Assembly (NCBI RefSeq): GCF_013377275.1
Contig: NZ_CP016615.1
Coordinates: 186,001-250,000 of the forward strand
DNA from: Vespertiliibacter pulmonis
GTDB lineage: Bacteria > Pseudomonadota > Gammaproteobacteria > Enterobacterales > Pasteurellaceae
Length of the DNA stretch: 64,000 nt
Direction of reading: 5' to 3'
Both the position numbers and the translations under genes were made by a program. Shown here piece by piece: positions 21,281 to 31,052 of the stretch. The notes under the pieces were generated by a model. That model was not told where the DNA came from. It was given only the letters and a program-made list of their open reading frames with translations, and searched no databases. Numbering within the stretch: the first letter of the stretch is position 1; each line of letters opens with the position of its first letter.

Positions 21281-21704
21281 AAATTTCCTTTGCTCGCTGT
21301 TTAAACGCATTAACCATTTTTAGCGTTAATTCATTAAAAATTTTACCAAACACCATCGCAATCATTGGGCTAGAAAATTCAAATTCAAGCTGTAATGCAA
21401 TTTTACAACTTTGTTCATCAAATGGTTGAAATGTCCAAGCGCCTTTTAAATAACGAAATGGCCCATCAATCAACTCCATTGTAATTTTTTCATTTGGAAG
21501 CATTGTATTGTGAGTGCTAAATCGCTGGCTAATGCCCAATTTTTGAATAACTAATTCAGCGTTTAATTGATTTTCCCCAAGGCTTAACGTTTTTGCTCCA
21601 ATGCACCCAGAAAGAAATTGCGGGTATGATTCATAATTATTAACAAGCCGATACATCTGTTCAGCACTATATGGCACAAGGCTAGATTGATTGATTACTG
21701 GCAT
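21264..21704 (-). CDS. ratA: RatA/Coq10-type START domain protein
   Basis: The 146 residues follow the START/polyketide-cyclase pattern [21 protein letters not shown], then YPQFLSGC and a long C-terminal helix. E. coli RatA has been described as a 50S-binding inhibitor of 70S formation; the eukaryotic relatives (Coq10) bind ubiquinone. ubiH is encoded 1.3 kb away on the other strand, but no functional link is shown. smpB, the usual divergent neighbour, is absent here and selD takes its place. Confidence 0.88.
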   Translation of the reverse strand: MPVINQSSLVPYSAEQMYRLVNNYESYPQFLSGCIGAKTLSLGENQLNAELVIQKLGISQRFSTHNTMLPNEKITMELIDGPFRYLKGAWTFQPFDEQSCKIALQLEFEFSSPMIAMVFGKIFNELTLKMVNAFKQRAKEIYGNEY

Positions 21705-21900
21705 AACATCTTCAAGATAAAAAGAGAATAAATTATAGCATATTCCATAAGTAGGCTAAATTAGAAAGTACAAGCGCTAATTTCTACAAATTTTTTGCTA
21801 ATCAACTAATTATCTTTAATAGAAATAATGCTGATATTCAAAAATCGGAGTAAAATCTCCCTAATTTTATATTTATTTAGTTTTACGCTTAAGGATAACA

Positions 21901-22941
21901 ATGGAAACGTCTATTCGCTTAACACAATACAGCCACGGTGCTGGCTGTGGTTGTAAAATTTCACCAAAGATACTAGAACAAATTTTGCATACAGAACAAG
22001 CAAAATTTATTGATCCAAATTTATTAGTAGGTAATGAAACCAAAGATGATGCTGCGGTCTATGATATTGGTGGCGGGGTTGGAATTGTTAGCACTACTGA
22101 TTTTTTTATGCCTATTGTTGATGATCCCTTTGATTTTGGACGCATCGCCGCTACAAATGCCATTAGCGATATTTTCGCAATGGGAGGAAAACCAATTATG
22201 GCGATCGCTATTTTAGGTTTTCCAATCAACAAATTACCAGCCGAAGTTGCTCAAAAAATTGTGGAAGGTGGACGATTTGCTTGCCAACAAGCGGGTATTG
22301 CTCTAGCTGGCGGACACTCTATTGATTCCCCAGAGCCAATTTTTGGGCTTGCGGTAACAGGCATTGTTCCAACGGAAAATGTGAAAAAAAATGCTTCTGC
22401 CGTTGATGGCTGTGAATTATTTTTAACTAAACCGCTCGGTATTGGAATTTTGACGACCGCTGAAAAACAAGGAAAATTACGTCCTGAAGATAAAAATCTC
22501 GCCCGTGATGTAATGTGTCAAATGAATTTGGTCGGTGCTGAATTTGCAAAAATCCCTGAAATTACCGCAATGACAGACGTTACCGGGTTTGGTTTATTGG
22601 GGCATTTAAGCGAAATTTGCCAAGGTTCTCATTTACGAGCTGAAGTTGATTTTAGCCAAATTAAAACCTTAAATAATGTAAAAGACTATATTAAACAAGG
22701 GGCTGTACCCGGTGGAACTGAACGCAATTTTGACAGCTATGGCCATTTAATTTCTCCTTTAAATGATGAACAAAAAGCCATTTTGTGCGATCCACAAACC
22801 TCCGGCGGATTGTTAATTGCCGTACAACCACAAGCGGTTGAATTAGTGAAACAAATTGCAAAAAATGCTAATACAGAATTATTCCCCGTAGGTCGATTAT
22901 GTGTTGCCGATGCCAATAAAGCCCTAATTGACGTGAAATAG
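21901..22941 (+). CDS. selD: selenide, water dikinase (Cys form)
   Basis: SelD makes selenophosphate for selenocysteine and selenouridine synthesis. The N-terminal loop [11 protein letters not shown] has Cys16 and Cys18, both encoded TGT; Cys16 is the catalytic position that is selenocysteine (TGA) in H. influenzae SelD, so this copy needs no recoding. [11 protein letters not shown] binds metal and ATP. The 346 residues match E. coli (347). It is followed after 17 bases by ubiH on the same strand. Confidence 0.96.
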   Translation: METSIRLTQYSHGAGCGCKISPKILEQILHTEQAKFIDPNLLVGNETKDDAAVYDIGGGVGIVSTTDFFMPIVDDPFDFGRIAATNAISDIFAMGGKPIMAIAILGFPINKLPAEVAQKIVEGGRFACQQAGIALAGGHSIDSPEPIFGLAVTGIVPTENVKKNASAVDGCELFLTKPLGIGILTTAEKQGKLRPEDKNLARDVMCQMNLVGAEFAKIPEITAMTDVTGFGLLGHLSEICQGSHLRAEVDFSQIKTLNNVKDYIKQGAVPGGTERNFDSYGHLISPLNDEQKAILCDPQTSGGLLIAVQPQAVELVKQIAKNANTELFPVGRLCVADANKALIDVK

Positions 22942-22958
22942 GTGCAAAAGAGAAATTT

Positions 22959-24164
22959 ATGCGAAAACAAGTTGATGTTGTGATTGTCGGCGGAGCGGTA
23001 ACTGGCTCAATTTTAGCTTTGGCACTCAGTTCTGCTACTCATCACAAAATGCAAATCGCTATTGTAGAAAAAAACATACCTAATTATGAAAAACAGGGTG
23101 GATTTGATGCAAGAGCAATCGCATTAGCCCAAGGTAGTTTACAAAAACTTGCTAATATCCGACCGCTTGCAACCACATCAAGCGGTCATTTAAAGGAAAT
23201 AATTTGCCAATTAGCTACGCCTATTCAACAAATTTATGTGTCTGATCAACACCATTTTGGTAAAACTGTACTTTCTGCCGATGAACTGAATATCCCTCAA
23301 CTTGGGGCTGTGGTTGAACTCGCCACGCTTGGCAAAACCCTCGCTAGCTTAATTTCTCAACAACCCAATATTACACTATTCTGCCCTGATCAAGTGGTTA
23401 AAATTGAACGCTCTCAACAAAAATGCTCACTCACCCTTGCAAGTAAAATTTGCCTTGATTGTTCATTGATGATTGCCGCAGACGGCATTCATTCACAACT
23501 TGCAGAGCAATGTGGCATCGCTACACTGACGGAAAAATCCTACGCTCAGTCGGCGATCACTGCCAATGTAAGGGTAAGTGAAGCACATAATAGCCGTGCT
23601 TTTGAACGTTTTACCGCAGAAGGCCCTTTTGCCTTATTGCCGTTACAGGAAAATGTAATGTCATTAGTATGGTGTGTGAAAGATCCAAATGAAATCATTG
23701 CATTATCTGATGAACAGTTTTTATCAGCATTACAACGTCAGTTTGGCTGGAAATTAGGACGTTTTTTACAGGCTAGCAAGCGGTTTGTTTATCCACTTTC
23801 TTTGCAAAAGGCAGAATCTCATATTCATCATCGGCTAGCGATTGTCGGTAATGCTGCCCAATTATTACACCCCGTAGCAGGGCAAGGATTTAATCTCGGA
23901 ATGCGGGATATTTATCAGCTAACTCAGCTCGTTAGCAATGTGTTTAATCAACAACAAGATATTGGTAACTACGCTCTATTAAGCCAATTCGAACAACAAC
24001 GACAAGCCGATCAACAACGAATTATCACCGCTACAAGCGGTTTAATCTCGTTATTTAGTTGCGATCTGCTACCGTTACAAATTGGACGTAATTTAGGGCT
24101 CGCTATGCTTAATCAAAACAGATTTTTGCGTAATCAAACCGCTCATCAAGCACTTGGTTGGTAA
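22959..24164 (+). CDS. ubiH: 2-octaprenyl-6-methoxyphenol hydroxylase
   Basis: A flavin monooxygenase of ubiquinone synthesis, 401 residues. The N-terminal VDVVIVGGAVTGSILAL binds FAD, AADGIHSQLAE is the DG motif and GNAAQLLHPVAGQGFNLGMRD the GD motif. The family UbiH/UbiF/VisC is hard to split by eye; the overall form best fits UbiH. The gene contains an inverted pair of uptake sequences at 23161-23187 and two more copies near its 3' end. Confidence 0.85.
   Translation: MRKQVDVVIVGGAVTGSILALALSSATHHKMQIAIVEKNIPNYEKQGGFDARAIALAQGSLQKLANIRPLATTSSGHLKEIICQLATPIQQIYVSDQHHFGKTVLSADELNIPQLGAVVELATLGKTLASLISQQPNITLFCPDQVVKIERSQQKCSLTLASKICLDCSLMIAADGIHSQLAEQCGIATLTEKSYAQSAITANVRVSEAHNSRAFERFTAEGPFALLPLQENVMSLVWCVKDPNEIIALSDEQFLSALQRQFGWKLGRFLQASKRFVYPLSLQKAESHIHHRLAIVGNAAQLLHPVAGQGFNLGMRDIYQLTQLVSNVFNQQQDIGNYALLSQFEQQRQADQQRIITATSGLISLFSCDLLPLQIGRNLGLAMLNQNRFLRNQTAHQALGW
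23161..23187. repeat. inverted uptake-sequence pair inside ubiH
   Basis: GACCGCTTG (23161-23169) and CAAGCGGTC (23179-23187) are perfect reverse complements separated by nine bases. They lie well inside the coding region and encode part of RPLATTSSGH. Confidence 0.85.
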
Positions 24165-24168
24165 CGAT

Positions 24169-24202
24169 AAAAAAGCTGATGAATCTCTTCATCAGCTTTT
24201 TT
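24169..24202. terminator. bidirectional terminator between ubiH and the DUF945 gene
   Basis: AAAAAAGCTGATGAA (24169-24183) and TTCATCAGCTTTTTT (24188-24202) form a 15-bp perfect stem with a TCTC loop. A-tract and T-tract flanks make it work in both directions for the converging genes. Confidence 0.93.
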
Positions 24203-24203
24203 A

Positions 24204-25625
24204 TTATTTACCCATTCCACTTAGCCCAAACATTATCATCACGATAGCCATTTCAACTTTTTTCTCAGGTACTTCTTTGCCATTTAATTTGACTTTACCG
24301 CCATCAATTTCCAACGTTACTTGAATATTTTCAGGATCAACCACCGCCAATTCACTGGCTTTCGCATTATAAAGCAATTCATTGAGCTTCTCTTTTGCTA
24401 TAATCTCTGGGGTACCATTTGATTTTGGATGAAGGGAATATAGCTGTGTAAGAAGCTGCTCCAATGCCGAAATATTCAATTTCATGGAAAATGACGATTG
24501 TTTAAATAACTTTATAATTTGATTGAACTTCTGAACATCGCTCTCTAAATTATCACTATTGAGAATCAAAGCCAGCTCATTTTTACCTTTCTCATTTTCA
24601 AGAGAGAAATTATTGATATGAATTTTCAGAGGGCGTTCCATTACTGTTTTACTAAGAACTAACATATTTTCAGGTGCTAGCGTTTTATTCCCTATTATAT
24701 AAGCAACTAATTCATTAATTGCTTTTGCATCAAATGAAGAGAATGTATCTAATTTCAACAGTCCAAAAGATTGCTGGCTATTTTGGGATGCAATATCTAA
24801 TTTTGCAGACATCTTACCCGTACTGTCATAAACATTCTTATTTAATTTTGAATCTGCCGTGTAATTCACATCACTAAAACCAACCTTAATACTATTTTCC
24901 ATTGGGTTAATCGGTGAAACCTTATAGGATTTAGCCTTAACCCCTACATCAAAATTTGCCAAATAAGGATAATCCGATTTTTTCTCCCAATTCAAATGGA
25001 TATTAGCCTGTTCAAGATCAATACGTTGATTTGATTTTGAATTACTGGAATTTAATAACGGCGTATGAATTTCGGCATACCCATTGCCCGATTTATCAAT
25101 CTTAAAATCACTTGTTATGCCATCAGCTTTTTGCTCTATATTTAACGCATTGGTTATGTGATAGGGTTTAACCACGATATTTCCAGAAATGGACTCTTGA
25201 TAACCAATATTGAATGTTGTAGAAAGAAAATCTAACGAGCTAAATATCTCTTTCAACCGTTCAGGTGCGATAACATTGGTTTCAATACTCACTGCCGTTG
25301 GAATCAAATTGCCTTTTACAACCTGATTTAATGGTAATGGTCCGTGATAAACCGTGCCTTTCCCTTGAAAAACATCCGTTTTATCCATTGTTATGGTTTC
25401 AATCTCATAACTAATATCAGAACTAAACAAATGGCGATCTAATTTAATATTTTTTACCTTTGCATCTATATCATAGATAGACTTTAACAAGGCTAATTGT
25501 TCATTAATTTCTGCGGGCAACTTGCTAGAGTACTGTTCAAATTGTTTACCACTGTACCAACTTCCACCCGTTACTACAACGCCAAGCCCAACAATGACAG
25601 AAACAGCTATTGTTGATAATTTCAT
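24204..25625 (-). CDS. DUF945 (YdgA-family) protein
   Basis: The 473 residues start with one hydrophobic segment (STIAVSVIVGLGVVVTGGSWY), which acts as a signal anchor, leaving most of the chain in the periplasm. The rest is alternating beta-strand-rich sequence typical of DUF945, including SGKQFEQYSSKLPAEI at the start and a Met/Gly-rich hydrophobic end IVMIMFGLSGMGK. The function of the family is not known. It begins 59 bases after fadJ, separated from it by a strong hairpin, and so is probably its own unit. Confidence 0.8.
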   Translation of the reverse strand: MKLSTIAVSVIVGLGVVVTGGSWYSGKQFEQYSSKLPAEINEQLALLKSIYDIDAKVKNIKLDRHLFSSDISYEIETITMDKTDVFQGKGTVYHGPLPLNQVVKGNLIPTAVSIETNVIAPERLKEIFSSLDFLSTTFNIGYQESISGNIVVKPYHITNALNIEQKADGITSDFKIDKSGNGYAEIHTPLLNSSNSKSNQRIDLEQANIHLNWEKKSDYPYLANFDVGVKAKSYKVSPINPMENSIKVGFSDVNYTADSKLNKNVYDSTGKMSAKLDIASQNSQQSFGLLKLDTFSSFDAKAINELVAYIIGNKTLAPENMLVLSKTVMERPLKIHINNFSLENEKGKNELALILNSDNLESDVQKFNQIIKLFKQSSFSMKLNISALEQLLTQLYSLHPKSNGTPEIIAKEKLNELLYNAKASELAVVDPENIQVTLEIDGGKVKLNGKEVPEKKVEMAIVMIMFGLSGMGK

Positions 25626-25648
25626 CTATTTTTTCCTCTTATTTCAAA

Positions 25649-25679
25649 TAGCTAACATTGTTATTCACAATGTTAGCTA
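25649..25679 (-). terminator. fadJ terminator hairpin
   Basis: TAGCTAACATTGT (25649-25661) pairs perfectly with ACAATGTTAGCTA (25667-25679) around TATTC. It follows the fadJ stop by five bases; the minus strand continues TTTGAAAT, a weak T-run. Confidence 0.75.
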
Positions 25680-25684
25680 AATAA

Positions 25685-27799
25685 TTACTCTGCTTTTGCT
25701 CGTTCAATCAACCACTCACAAGGTGTAAAACGATCACCATAAAGCTGGCGATGTTTATTTAACTGGGCGACAATCGCTTTTGCCCCTACCTTATCAATAT
25801 AGGCATAAATACCACCTCGGAAATCTGGGAAGTCAAAACCTAATACCGATGCTACATTACCTTCATCTTTTGATTGAATCACATTATCTTGCAGACACCA
25901 ACAGGCTTCATTGATCATTCTTAATACACAGCGGCGGGCAATATCTTCTGCTTCCATTTCATTATGCATAATCGTTTCCATCACATGATAAATACTTTTA
26001 TCTTCCTGAGTACGCTGTCCTGCGGAATCGTAGAGATAAAAACCACGATTATTTTTACTACCTTGACGATCATTATCAATCAATAATTGTACGCTTTCAG
26101 GCAGAGTAAAACGATTACCTAATTCTCTTACCATTGCAGCATTAGATTTCACAATTACATCAAGTCCTATATCATCAATCATCGCTAAAGGCCCGAGTTT
26201 AAAGCCAAACTCCTGCAAAGAGCGATCAATAAATTCAATCCCCTCACCATCTACAATACATTGAATAGCTTCCAGTAAAAATGGCGTTAAAATACGGTTG
26301 ATGAAAAAACCTTCTCGATCTGCCACTAGAAGTGGTACTTTTCCTTGCTGAATAGCGAAATGAATTGCCGTTGCAATGGTATTCTCACACGTTTTTTCGT
26401 GCGGAATAATTTCTACCATTTTGCACTTAGTTACAGGGCTAAAGTAATGTAAACCAATAATATTTTCAGGTCGCTGTGCAACAGAAGCAATATCTCGGAT
26501 AGAAAAGGTAGAGGTATTCGTAGCAAAAATAGTATCTGGACGATAATATTGCTCACTTTCTCTCACCATCTGCTGTTTTAATTCCAGATCTTCATAAACC
26601 GCTTCAATAATTAAATCTGTTGTTTTCGCTGCGACTAAGCGATCTCCGCCTGTAATTAAATTCATTCGCTGAATCATCTCGCCGTGCGAAAGTTTTCCTT
26701 TACTCACCTCTTTTTGCATCAAACCGTAACAAGTTTGTAACGCTTTTTGAATACCTTTAGGGTGAATATCTTTAATACGCACCAGTACCTGTGCATTATT
26801 TGCTGTAAGATAAGCAATCCCTGCTCCCATATAGCCACTACCTAACACACTCACTTGCATCACATCACGCACTTGAGCACGGTGTTGATAACTCTGCTTC
26901 ATTTCTTGTTCTGTCTGTTTCAAATTCATTAGCACTTGAGCTTGTTCTGTCGCCATTAGCTCAACTAATGCTTCTTGCTCCATTGTAAGCCCTACTTTGA
27001 AATGAGGCTCTTTCAGTAATTCCAATAATTTGATGACTGCAGGATAGTTTCCAAACGTTTTACTCCATACTTGATTTTCTACATAATCAAGATAGCGTTG
27101 GCGGAAAAAAGTATTCCCCCATAAATTTTTCCGCCATTTATTTGACAGCGTAAGCGGTTGTTTATAGTTTATTTTTTGCACGCCATTATTGATTAAAAGC
27201 TGATATGCTGTTTCAAAGAGATTACTTGCTGGCACAAGATTATCAATTAACCCTTGCTTTAATGCATTTTCTACCGTCATTTTATCGCCAGAAACCAACA
27301 TTGTGATCGCATTTGGCAAGCCAACTAAACGAGGCAAACGTTGTGTTCCTCCCGCAAAAGGTAATATTCCTGAACGAACTTGTGGCATTGCAAAAACAGT
27401 ATGGCTTTCTTCACTCGCAATACGATAATCACACGCTAGAATTAACTCTAAACCAAAGCCAAAACAAGCCCCATCAATCGCAGCGATTACAGGCATTTTA
27501 AGCGCATTAATTTCACGCATTACTGCTTGTGCGTCTTGAGAAATTGCTTTTAGCTGAGCATCAGTTTTACTACGCAATGTACTTAATTTATAGCCATTGA
27601 TAAAACATTTAGATTTGCTAGACATAAAGATAACGCCCCGTGCCTGTTGATACAAAATCGTACCAAGCACATCACGCAAATCAGAAAAAAACTGCTCAGA
27701 CAGCGTGTTAGTCGGCTCATCAGTTACATTGATCCGCACAATCGCAATCCGATTTTCATCAATTTCTACGGTAAATGAAGAGAGTTGTTGTTCTGTCAT
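25685..27799 (-). CDS. fadJ: FadJ-like fatty acid oxidation alpha subunit with altered hydratase site
   Basis: FadJ normally combines enoyl-CoA hydratase/isomerase (about 1-190) and 3-hydroxyacyl-CoA dehydrogenase (about 305-700). The length of 704 equals the family (714). The dehydrogenase looks intact: GSGYMGAGIAYLTA, FATNTSTFSI, LHYFSPVTKCKMVEIIPH with the catalytic His, and FFINRIL. In the hydratase domain Glu118 of GLELILACDY is kept, but the second catalytic Glu (LPEV in E. coli FadJ) is Gln140 (MPQVRSG), and the oxyanion loops read INGYKL and FGFGLE instead of IAGADI and GGGLE. I start at the ATG at 27799 (AAGGA upstream) rather than the GTG six codons earlier. It lies ten bases after fadI. 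Confidence 0.85.
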   Translation of the reverse strand: MTEQQLSSFTVEIDENRIAIVRINVTDEPTNTLSEQFFSDLRDVLGTILYQQARGVIFMSSKSKCFINGYKLSTLRSKTDAQLKAISQDAQAVMREINALKMPVIAAIDGACFGFGLELILACDYRIASEESHTVFAMPQVRSGILPFAGGTQRLPRLVGLPNAITMLVSGDKMTVENALKQGLIDNLVPASNLFETAYQLLINNGVQKINYKQPLTLSNKWRKNLWGNTFFRQRYLDYVENQVWSKTFGNYPAVIKLLELLKEPHFKVGLTMEQEALVELMATEQAQVLMNLKQTEQEMKQSYQHRAQVRDVMQVSVLGSGYMGAGIAYLTANNAQVLVRIKDIHPKGIQKALQTCYGLMQKEVSKGKLSHGEMIQRMNLITGGDRLVAAKTTDLIIEAVYEDLELKQQMVRESEQYYRPDTIFATNTSTFSIRDIASVAQRPENIIGLHYFSPVTKCKMVEIIPHEKTCENTIATAIHFAIQQGKVPLLVADREGFFINRILTPFLLEAIQCIVDGEGIEFIDRSLQEFGFKLGPLAMIDDIGLDVIVKSNAAMVRELGNRFTLPESVQLLIDNDRQGSKNNRGFYLYDSAGQRTQEDKSIYHVMETIMHNEMEAEDIARRCVLRMINEACWCLQDNVIQSKDEGNVASVLGFDFPDFRGGIYAYIDKVGAKAIVAQLNKHRQLYGDRFTPCEWLIERAKAE

Positions 27800-27809
27800 T
27801 ATGCTTTCC

Positions 27810-29114
27810 TTATTCACTTTCTAATACCATTGCTGAACCTAGCCCACCTAAACCACTTGAGGCAACTAAAGATAACCCACCGCCTTTACGTTTCAAGGCA
27901 TTTAAAGATTGAATAACAATCCGTAAACTGGTTACCGCTCTAGGATTACCAAAAGCAATTGACCCACCCAAGTGGTTGAGCTTATCTGGATCGATTTCAC
28001 CAATACAAGCGGTACGATTTAGCTCATTTTTTGCAAATTCCTCACTTTCAAACAAACGCATATTCATTAACATTTGGCTTGCTGAAGTTTCGTGAATATC
28101 AATTAAATCTATATCTTGTAAACTTACATTAGCACGTTCAAGGGCTAAATGGCTAGAAATCGCAGATCCCATAAACATATTTTGCCAAATATCGTTCCCC
28201 GTAATCGCATAACTTCGAATATAACCTAAAGGTTCTAGCCCAAGCTCTTTCACTTTATTTTCACGCATTAGTAACACTGCTGCTGCACCATCAACTGGAC
28301 GAGAAATATTTGCCTCTGTTACCGTTGCATAACCTTTATTGCTTAATGGGGAAAACTGTTCGTAGTAAGGTTTATGCGTTGCTTTTTCAATTAACGTATC
28401 ACAAACAACAAAATCCGTATAAGGACGAGGGAAAGATTGCATTACCTCCGCTTTTAATAACCCTAATTTCCACGCATCTGAGGCTTTCTGATTAGAATAA
28501 CGAGCAAATTCATCTTGTTCCTCTCGGGTAATATGATATTTTTGTGCCGTTTGTTCAGAGATATCAGCAACCGACATTTGAGTCATATAATCTTTTAAAT
28601 CAATACCTTGTGGCTTCAAATCACGCCACGATAATTGCCGAAGCAACTCAAATTTTTTCTCAAAACTCGATGTACTGAAAATAGTACGAAGTTTATGAAT
28701 AACTCTTGGACTAATACTAAAAGGCGCATTAGAGATAGAATCTGTTCCCCCAGCAATACCTGCTGAAATAGAGCCACTAATAATACTGCCTGCCACATTT
28801 ACCAATGCTTGCAATCCTGAAAGGCAAGAGCTACTTAACGTATACGCCTGTAAATAAGGCATATTTAGTGCCAATGCAATTTCCCTAGCAGGGTTTGGAA
28901 TATCGGGTTGTTGAATAACTTGTCCAAATACAAGCTGATCAATTTGATCCCGTTCAAGTGCTAATCGACTTAACAATTCATTAGTTACCATTGTTCCTAA
29001 ATCTGTTGCATAAGATGATTTAAATTGTGAATCACATTGTACAAAAGGCGTTCTTAATCCAGACACAATTGCAATTCGCTCACCTTGTGCATTGAGAAGA
29101 TTTTGTTTAGCCAT
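27810..29114 (-). CDS. fadI: FadI-like thiolase lacking two catalytic residues
   Basis: FadI is the thiolase (beta) partner of FadJ, removing acetyl-CoA. The 434 residues align over their full length with the family (436). The nucleophile is kept as Cys97 in SSSCLSGLQAL. The catalytic His of the GHP motif is Asn390 (IAFGNPRAV), the second catalytic Cys of TACAAGG is replaced by Ser420 (VASSGLGGLG), and the HEAF motif reads HETS (341-344). The frame is open throughout, so it is not an obvious pseudogene. It contains an exact uptake sequence at 28005-28013, which suggests long residence in this lineage. Whether it has thiolase activity is doubtful. Confidence 0.85.
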   Translation of the reverse strand: MAKQNLLNAQGERIAIVSGLRTPFVQCDSQFKSSYATDLGTMVTNELLSRLALERDQIDQLVFGQVIQQPDIPNPAREIALALNMPYLQAYTLSSSCLSGLQALVNVAGSIISGSISAGIAGGTDSISNAPFSISPRVIHKLRTIFSTSSFEKKFELLRQLSWRDLKPQGIDLKDYMTQMSVADISEQTAQKYHITREEQDEFARYSNQKASDAWKLGLLKAEVMQSFPRPYTDFVVCDTLIEKATHKPYYEQFSPLSNKGYATVTEANISRPVDGAAAVLLMRENKVKELGLEPLGYIRSYAITGNDIWQNMFMGSAISSHLALERANVSLQDIDLIDIHETSASQMLMNMRLFESEEFAKNELNRTACIGEIDPDKLNHLGGSIAFGNPRAVTSLRIVIQSLNALKRKGGGLSLVASSGLGGLGSAMVLESE

Positions 29115-29223
29115 AAGATTCCCTTATATTTTATTCAAAATTGTAGGAATTTTAACACGCTCATAGAGAAAGCGGAAAACTCGTGGTGAGATTTTTTCAT
29201 TTTTTATAAATAGCGTAAAATAA

Positions 29224-29886
<663 letters not shown>

Positions 29887-29887
29887 A

Positions 29888-30070
29888 ATGACTATTGTAA
29901 ATTGTCCAACGTGTGAAAAAGAGGTTATTTGGTCACCAGAAAGCCATTATCGCCCGTTTTGTAGTAAACGTTGCCAGCTCATTGATCTAGGGGAATGGGC
30001 CGATGAAAAGAAAGTGATTGCAGGCAGTGAAGATGAATTAGTTTCTAGTGAATTAGGCTATGATGATTAA
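29888..30070 (+). CDS. yacG: DNA gyrase inhibitor YacG
   Basis: A 60-residue zinc protein with four Cys ligands, CPTCEKE and CSKRC, followed by the acidic tail LGEWADEKK typical of YacG. The E. coli protein binds GyrB and blocks DNA binding. It is translated directly after coaE. Confidence 0.95.
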   Translation: MTIVNCPTCEKEVIWSPESHYRPFCSKRCQLIDLGEWADEKKVIAGSEDELVSSELGYDD

Positions 30071-30107
30071 CATCAAGCGGTTATTTTGACAAAAATTTTA
30101 CGTATAA

Positions 30108-30132
30108 AAAATGGTGGACAGGCCACCATTTT
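30108..30132. terminator. bidirectional terminator between yacG and sodA
   Basis: AAAATGGTGG (30108-30117) pairs with CCACCATTTT (30123-30132) around a five-base loop, serving the converging coaE-yacG and sodA transcripts. Confidence 0.88.
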
Positions 30133-30157
30133 ATTACAATTATTTATCGCTTAATGC

Positions 30158-30799
30158 TTATTTTTGGCAACCACAATCCGCTAATTTACTTTCATAACGG
30201 CGTTCTGCTTCGTCCCAGTCCACAACATTCCAATAGGCTTTAATATAATCTGGACGACGGTTCTGGTAGTTTAAGTAATAAGAATGTTCCCACACATCTA
30301 ATCCAATAATTGGATAGCCTGATACACCAGCAACATCTTTACCCATCATAGGATTGTCTTGGTTAGCGGTTGAAACAATAGATAATTTACCATTTTCTAA
30401 TACAAGCCACGCCCAACCAGAGCCAAAACGGCTTGTTGCTGCTTTCTCAAATTCGGCTTGGAAAGCTTCGAATGAACCAAAATCACGCTCAATTGCTGAT
30501 TTTAACTCACCTTTTAAAGTTGTTCCTTTCTTTAAACTTTTCCAGAAAAAAGTATGATTAACGTGACCACCTAAGTTATTACGTACCGCAACTCGCTTAT
30601 CTTCAGGCACTTGTGATAAATCTTTTAATAATGCGCCTGGGCATTTTGCAAGTAATTCAGGATAGGCTTCTAACGCTGCATTTGCATTATTAATATAGGC
30701 TTGGTGATGCTTTGTATAATGAATTTCCATTGTTTTTGCATCAAAATGCGGTTCTAACGCATCGTATGCGTAACCTAATTCAGGTAATGTGTATGCCAT
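30158..30799 (-). CDS. sodA: superoxide dismutase, Mn type
   Basis: SodA dismutates superoxide in the cytoplasm. The metal ligands are the His of HYTKHHQAY, the His of NHTFFWKSL, and the Asp and His of [18 protein letters not shown]. Gly in GGHVNHTFF and Gln in [10 protein letters not shown] are the positions that favour manganese over iron. The 213 residues end in an unusual Cys pair (DCGCQK). The upstream region holds an FNR-like box, fitting repression without oxygen. Confidence 0.95.
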   Translation of the reverse strand: MAYTLPELGYAYDALEPHFDAKTMEIHYTKHHQAYINNANAALEAYPELLAKCPGALLKDLSQVPEDKRVAVRNNLGGHVNHTFFWKSLKKGTTLKGELKSAIERDFGSFEAFQAEFEKAATSRFGSGWAWLVLENGKLSIVSTANQDNPMMGKDVAGVSGYPIIGLDVWEHSYYLNYQNRRPDYIKAYWNVVDWDEAERRYESKLADCGCQK

Positions 30800-30886
30800 T
30801 TTTTAAATCCTCAAAAATAATATGTAGAATTTGAGTAAAAACTCAGCGTTATCCTATCAAAAAATCAAGAATGAATATACTTTTTT

Positions 30887-30900
30887 TTGATCTATCTCAA
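30887..30900 (-). promoter_or_regulatory. FNR-like box at the sodA promoter
   Basis: TTGAT-CTAT-CTCAA differs from the FNR consensus at one base. On the minus strand it overlaps the candidate -35 TTGAGA, 15 bases upstream of a TATATT -10, so it is placed to repress sodA under anaerobic conditions. Confidence 0.55.
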
Positions 30901-30979
30901 TATAATTTGCTTTTACTCTATATTGTTAAAGATAATATAAATTCTTTAACTAATTTTGTAAATTTTTGCTAAAAATTCA

Positions 30980-31008
30980 TTGACAAAAAAATCATTTTCG
31001 CACATTCT
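30980..31008 (+). promoter_or_regulatory. thr operon promoter
   Basis: TTGACA (30980-30985) is a perfect -35 element. The best-placed -10, CATTCT (31003-31008, 17-base spacing), is weak. Transcription would start near 31015, about 40 bases before the leader peptide. Confidence 0.55.
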
Positions 31009-31052
31009 TCTGAACGTTTTTAGCTCAACCTTAATATAAAAAGAGAACGTGA

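Larger units (their letters stand above)
30800..31052. other. sodA-thr intergenic control region
   Basis: This AT-rich stretch holds the divergent control regions of sodA and the thr operon. On the sodA side there is a TATATT -10 candidate and the FNR-like box. On the thr side there is a TTGACA -35 element. GTTAAAGATAATATAAATTC around 30925-30944 vaguely resembles a Fur half-site, but I do not call it. No further open reading frame stands out before the thr leader. Confidence 0.5.

Noticed and set aside
30925-30945. Possible Fur site upstream of the thr promoter
   Set aside because: Too few matches to the GATAATGATAATCATTATC consensus to call.
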